DNA from: Prolixibacteraceae bacterium
GTDB lineage: Bacteria; Bacteroidota; Bacteroidia; Bacteroidales; Prolixibacteraceae
Assembly: GCA_027451165.1 (NCBI GenBank)
Contig: DAIDJX010000165.1
Span: 1-7,521, forward strand
DNA: 7,521 nt
Direction: 5' to 3'
Part shown: positions 6,497 to 7,521 of the stretch, piece by piece
Numbering within the stretch: position 1 is the stretch's first letter
Layout of the letters: each line of letters opens with the position of its first letter
Position numbers and translations under genes: made by a program
The notes under the pieces: generated by a model
The model's input: the letters and a program-made list of their open reading frames with translations, nothing else
What the model was told of the DNA's origin: nothing
Databases searched by the model: none

Positions 6497-7521
6497 TTAC
6501 CGGTCATCCTTCTTCACGCTCCATCCCCCCTTCAGTCCGAATACGAACCAGGCCAGGGCGAGTGATCCGGTAGCAAAGATGGTATCGCCGATGGCGCGAA
6601 GCCATTTCAGGGTAACCATGTAATCCTGCTGCATAAATTCAAAAGAGCGGGCATACCAGAGGCCATGTTTGACGCTTGCCAGGGTTTGCAGAAATCCCAC
6701 CGGGAGAATGCTGATGAGCACCATCAGCAATAATCCCACATTCATGCCCCAGAAAGCGATTTTGACGTAACGGTCTTTCCAGATCACGGAGGTATTCATA
6801 TCCCGCAATACAAAGAGCATCAGTCCGATTCCCAACATGCCATATACCCCGAAGAGGGCGGTATGTCCGTGAACGGGAGTGGTGTTCAATCCCTGCATGT
6901 AGTACAGGGCGATGGGCGGATTGATCAGAAATCCGAAGATTCCGGCGCCGACCAGGTTCCAGAAAGCGACAGATATGAAGAAATAGACCGGCCATTTGTA
7001 AGCTTTGATCCATTCTGAACTTCTGGAAATTTTTACGTTATCCCAGGCCTCGTAGCCCATCAATACCAGCGGAACCACCTCCAAAGCGCTGAAACTGGCG
7101 CCAAGGGCCATGATGGCGGTAGGGGTTCCGGTGAAGTAGAGGTGGTGGAAAGTACCCAGAATCCCTCCGGTCAGGAATACGATGGTAGACAACAGCACGG
7201 CAGTGGTGGCTGTTGCCACTTTGACCAGTTGGAGCCTCACAAACAGGAAGGCAGTCACTACGGCAGCAAAAACTTCAAAGAAGCCTTCCACCCAAAGGTG
7301 AACCACCCACCAGCGCCAGTATTCTGCGATGGCCAGATTAGTCTGCCTTCCCCACATCAGTCCGGCTCCGTAAAATCCTGCAATGGCCACCGAGGAGATC
7401 AGGAAAAGGATCAACAGGCTCCGGCTTTCAGATTTGACTTTCAAAGCCGGCCACATCGCGCGGCCCATCAGAAAGAGCCAAATGAACAATCCGGCAAAGA
7501 GAAATGCCTGCCAGAATCTTC
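6497..7521 (-). CDS. norB: Nitric oxide reductase large subunit, quinol-dependent type (C-terminal part, cut by window edge)
   Basis: This membrane enzyme reduces two NO to N2O. The visible part is 341 residues, ending at TAA (6499-6497). The frame stays open to the window edge, where it reads RFWQAFLFAGLF, so the codon at 7489 is an internal TTG and not a start. About nine hydrophobic segments are visible. The haem-copper-oxidase-like metal site is complete: VVHLWVEGFFE gives the FeB ligand His (codon 7300-7298) with Glu four and eight residues later; GTFHHLYFTGTP gives the two further FeB His (7147-7142); SALEVVP gives the conserved Glu 21 residues after that pair; and HGH (codons 6871-6863) gives the haem b3 and haem b ligands. 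GTFHHLYFTGTP resembles the single-subunit quinol form (qNOR, norZ) more than cytochrome c-dependent NorB. The N-terminal extension that would prove this is outside the window. It is convergent with the sugar operon and has no evident functional tie to it. Likely role is NO detoxification or denitrification. Confidence 0.93.
   Translation of the reverse strand, partial: RFWQAFLFAGLFIWLFLMGRAMWPALKVKSESRSLLILFLISSVAIAGFYGAGLMWGRQTNLAIAEYWRWWVVHLWVEGFFEVFAAVVTAFLFVRLQLVKVATATTAVLLSTIVFLTGGILGTFHHLYFTGTPTAIMALGASFSALEVVPLVLMGYEAWDNVKISRSSEWIKAYKWPVYFFISVAFWNLVGAGIFGFLINPPIALYYMQGLNTTPVHGHTALFGVYGMLGIGLMLFVLRDMNTSVIWKDRYVKIAFWGMNVGLLLMVLISILPVGFLQTLASVKHGLWYARSFEFMQQDYMVTLKWLRAIGDTIFATGSLALAWFVFGLKGGWSVKKDDR

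Noticed and set aside
7487..7489. TTG at 7489 as the start of a 330-aa nor protein
   Set aside because: The frame stays open to the window edge with NorB-like residues upstream, so the gene is truncated by the window rather than starting there.

Overview
The window looks like a piece of a Bacteroidota chromosome, probably from a free-living or environmental member of the Bacteroidales/Marinilabiliales type. The reasons are the tightly packed plus-strand operon of secreted carbohydrate-active enzymes with Sec signal peptides ending in AQ or SQ, A-rich leaders without strong Shine-Dalgarno sequences, and the family mix (CE1 esterases with an N-terminal E-set domain, a SASA/CE6 esterase, two GH43 enzymes). 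The lineage call rests on protein style only.

Positions 1-6373 hold six co-directional genes with gaps of 11, 23, 13 and 14 nt and one 4-nt ATGA overlap. In order they are: the C-terminal end of a CE1-like esterase; a complete 371-aa CE1-like esterase; a third, more divergent CE1-like esterase (393 aa); a 281-aa SASA/CE6-type acetylesterase; a 516-aa GH43 enzyme with a C-terminal beta-sandwich; and a 459-aa GH43 enzyme with a C-terminal CBM6-like domain. The five complete products have apparent signal peptides and should act in the periplasm or at the cell surface. Together they fit the debranching part of a hemicellulose (most likely acetylated and perhaps feruloylated arabinoxylan) utilization locus: the esterases remove acyl groups and the GH43 enzymes remove arabinose and/or xylose. 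No SusC/SusD pair, transporter, endo-xylanase or regulator lies in the window, so the locus probably continues to the left.

Positions 6374-6496 are a short convergent intergenic region. It contains an unusual inverted repeat, each arm of which is built from five 7-bp units of the AAATCAC type. It is followed on the plus strand by five T residues and may act as the operon terminator.

Positions 6497-7521 (minus strand) hold the C-terminal part of a nitric oxide reductase of the single-subunit quinol type, with every haem and non-haem iron ligand visible. It runs off the right edge and has no obvious functional link to the sugar operon. I found no RNA genes, insertion sequences, CRISPR arrays or phage genes. 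The window is mostly ordinary accessory metabolism; the heptamer-built inverted repeat and the tandem expansion of CE1-like paralogues are the parts most worth a second look.
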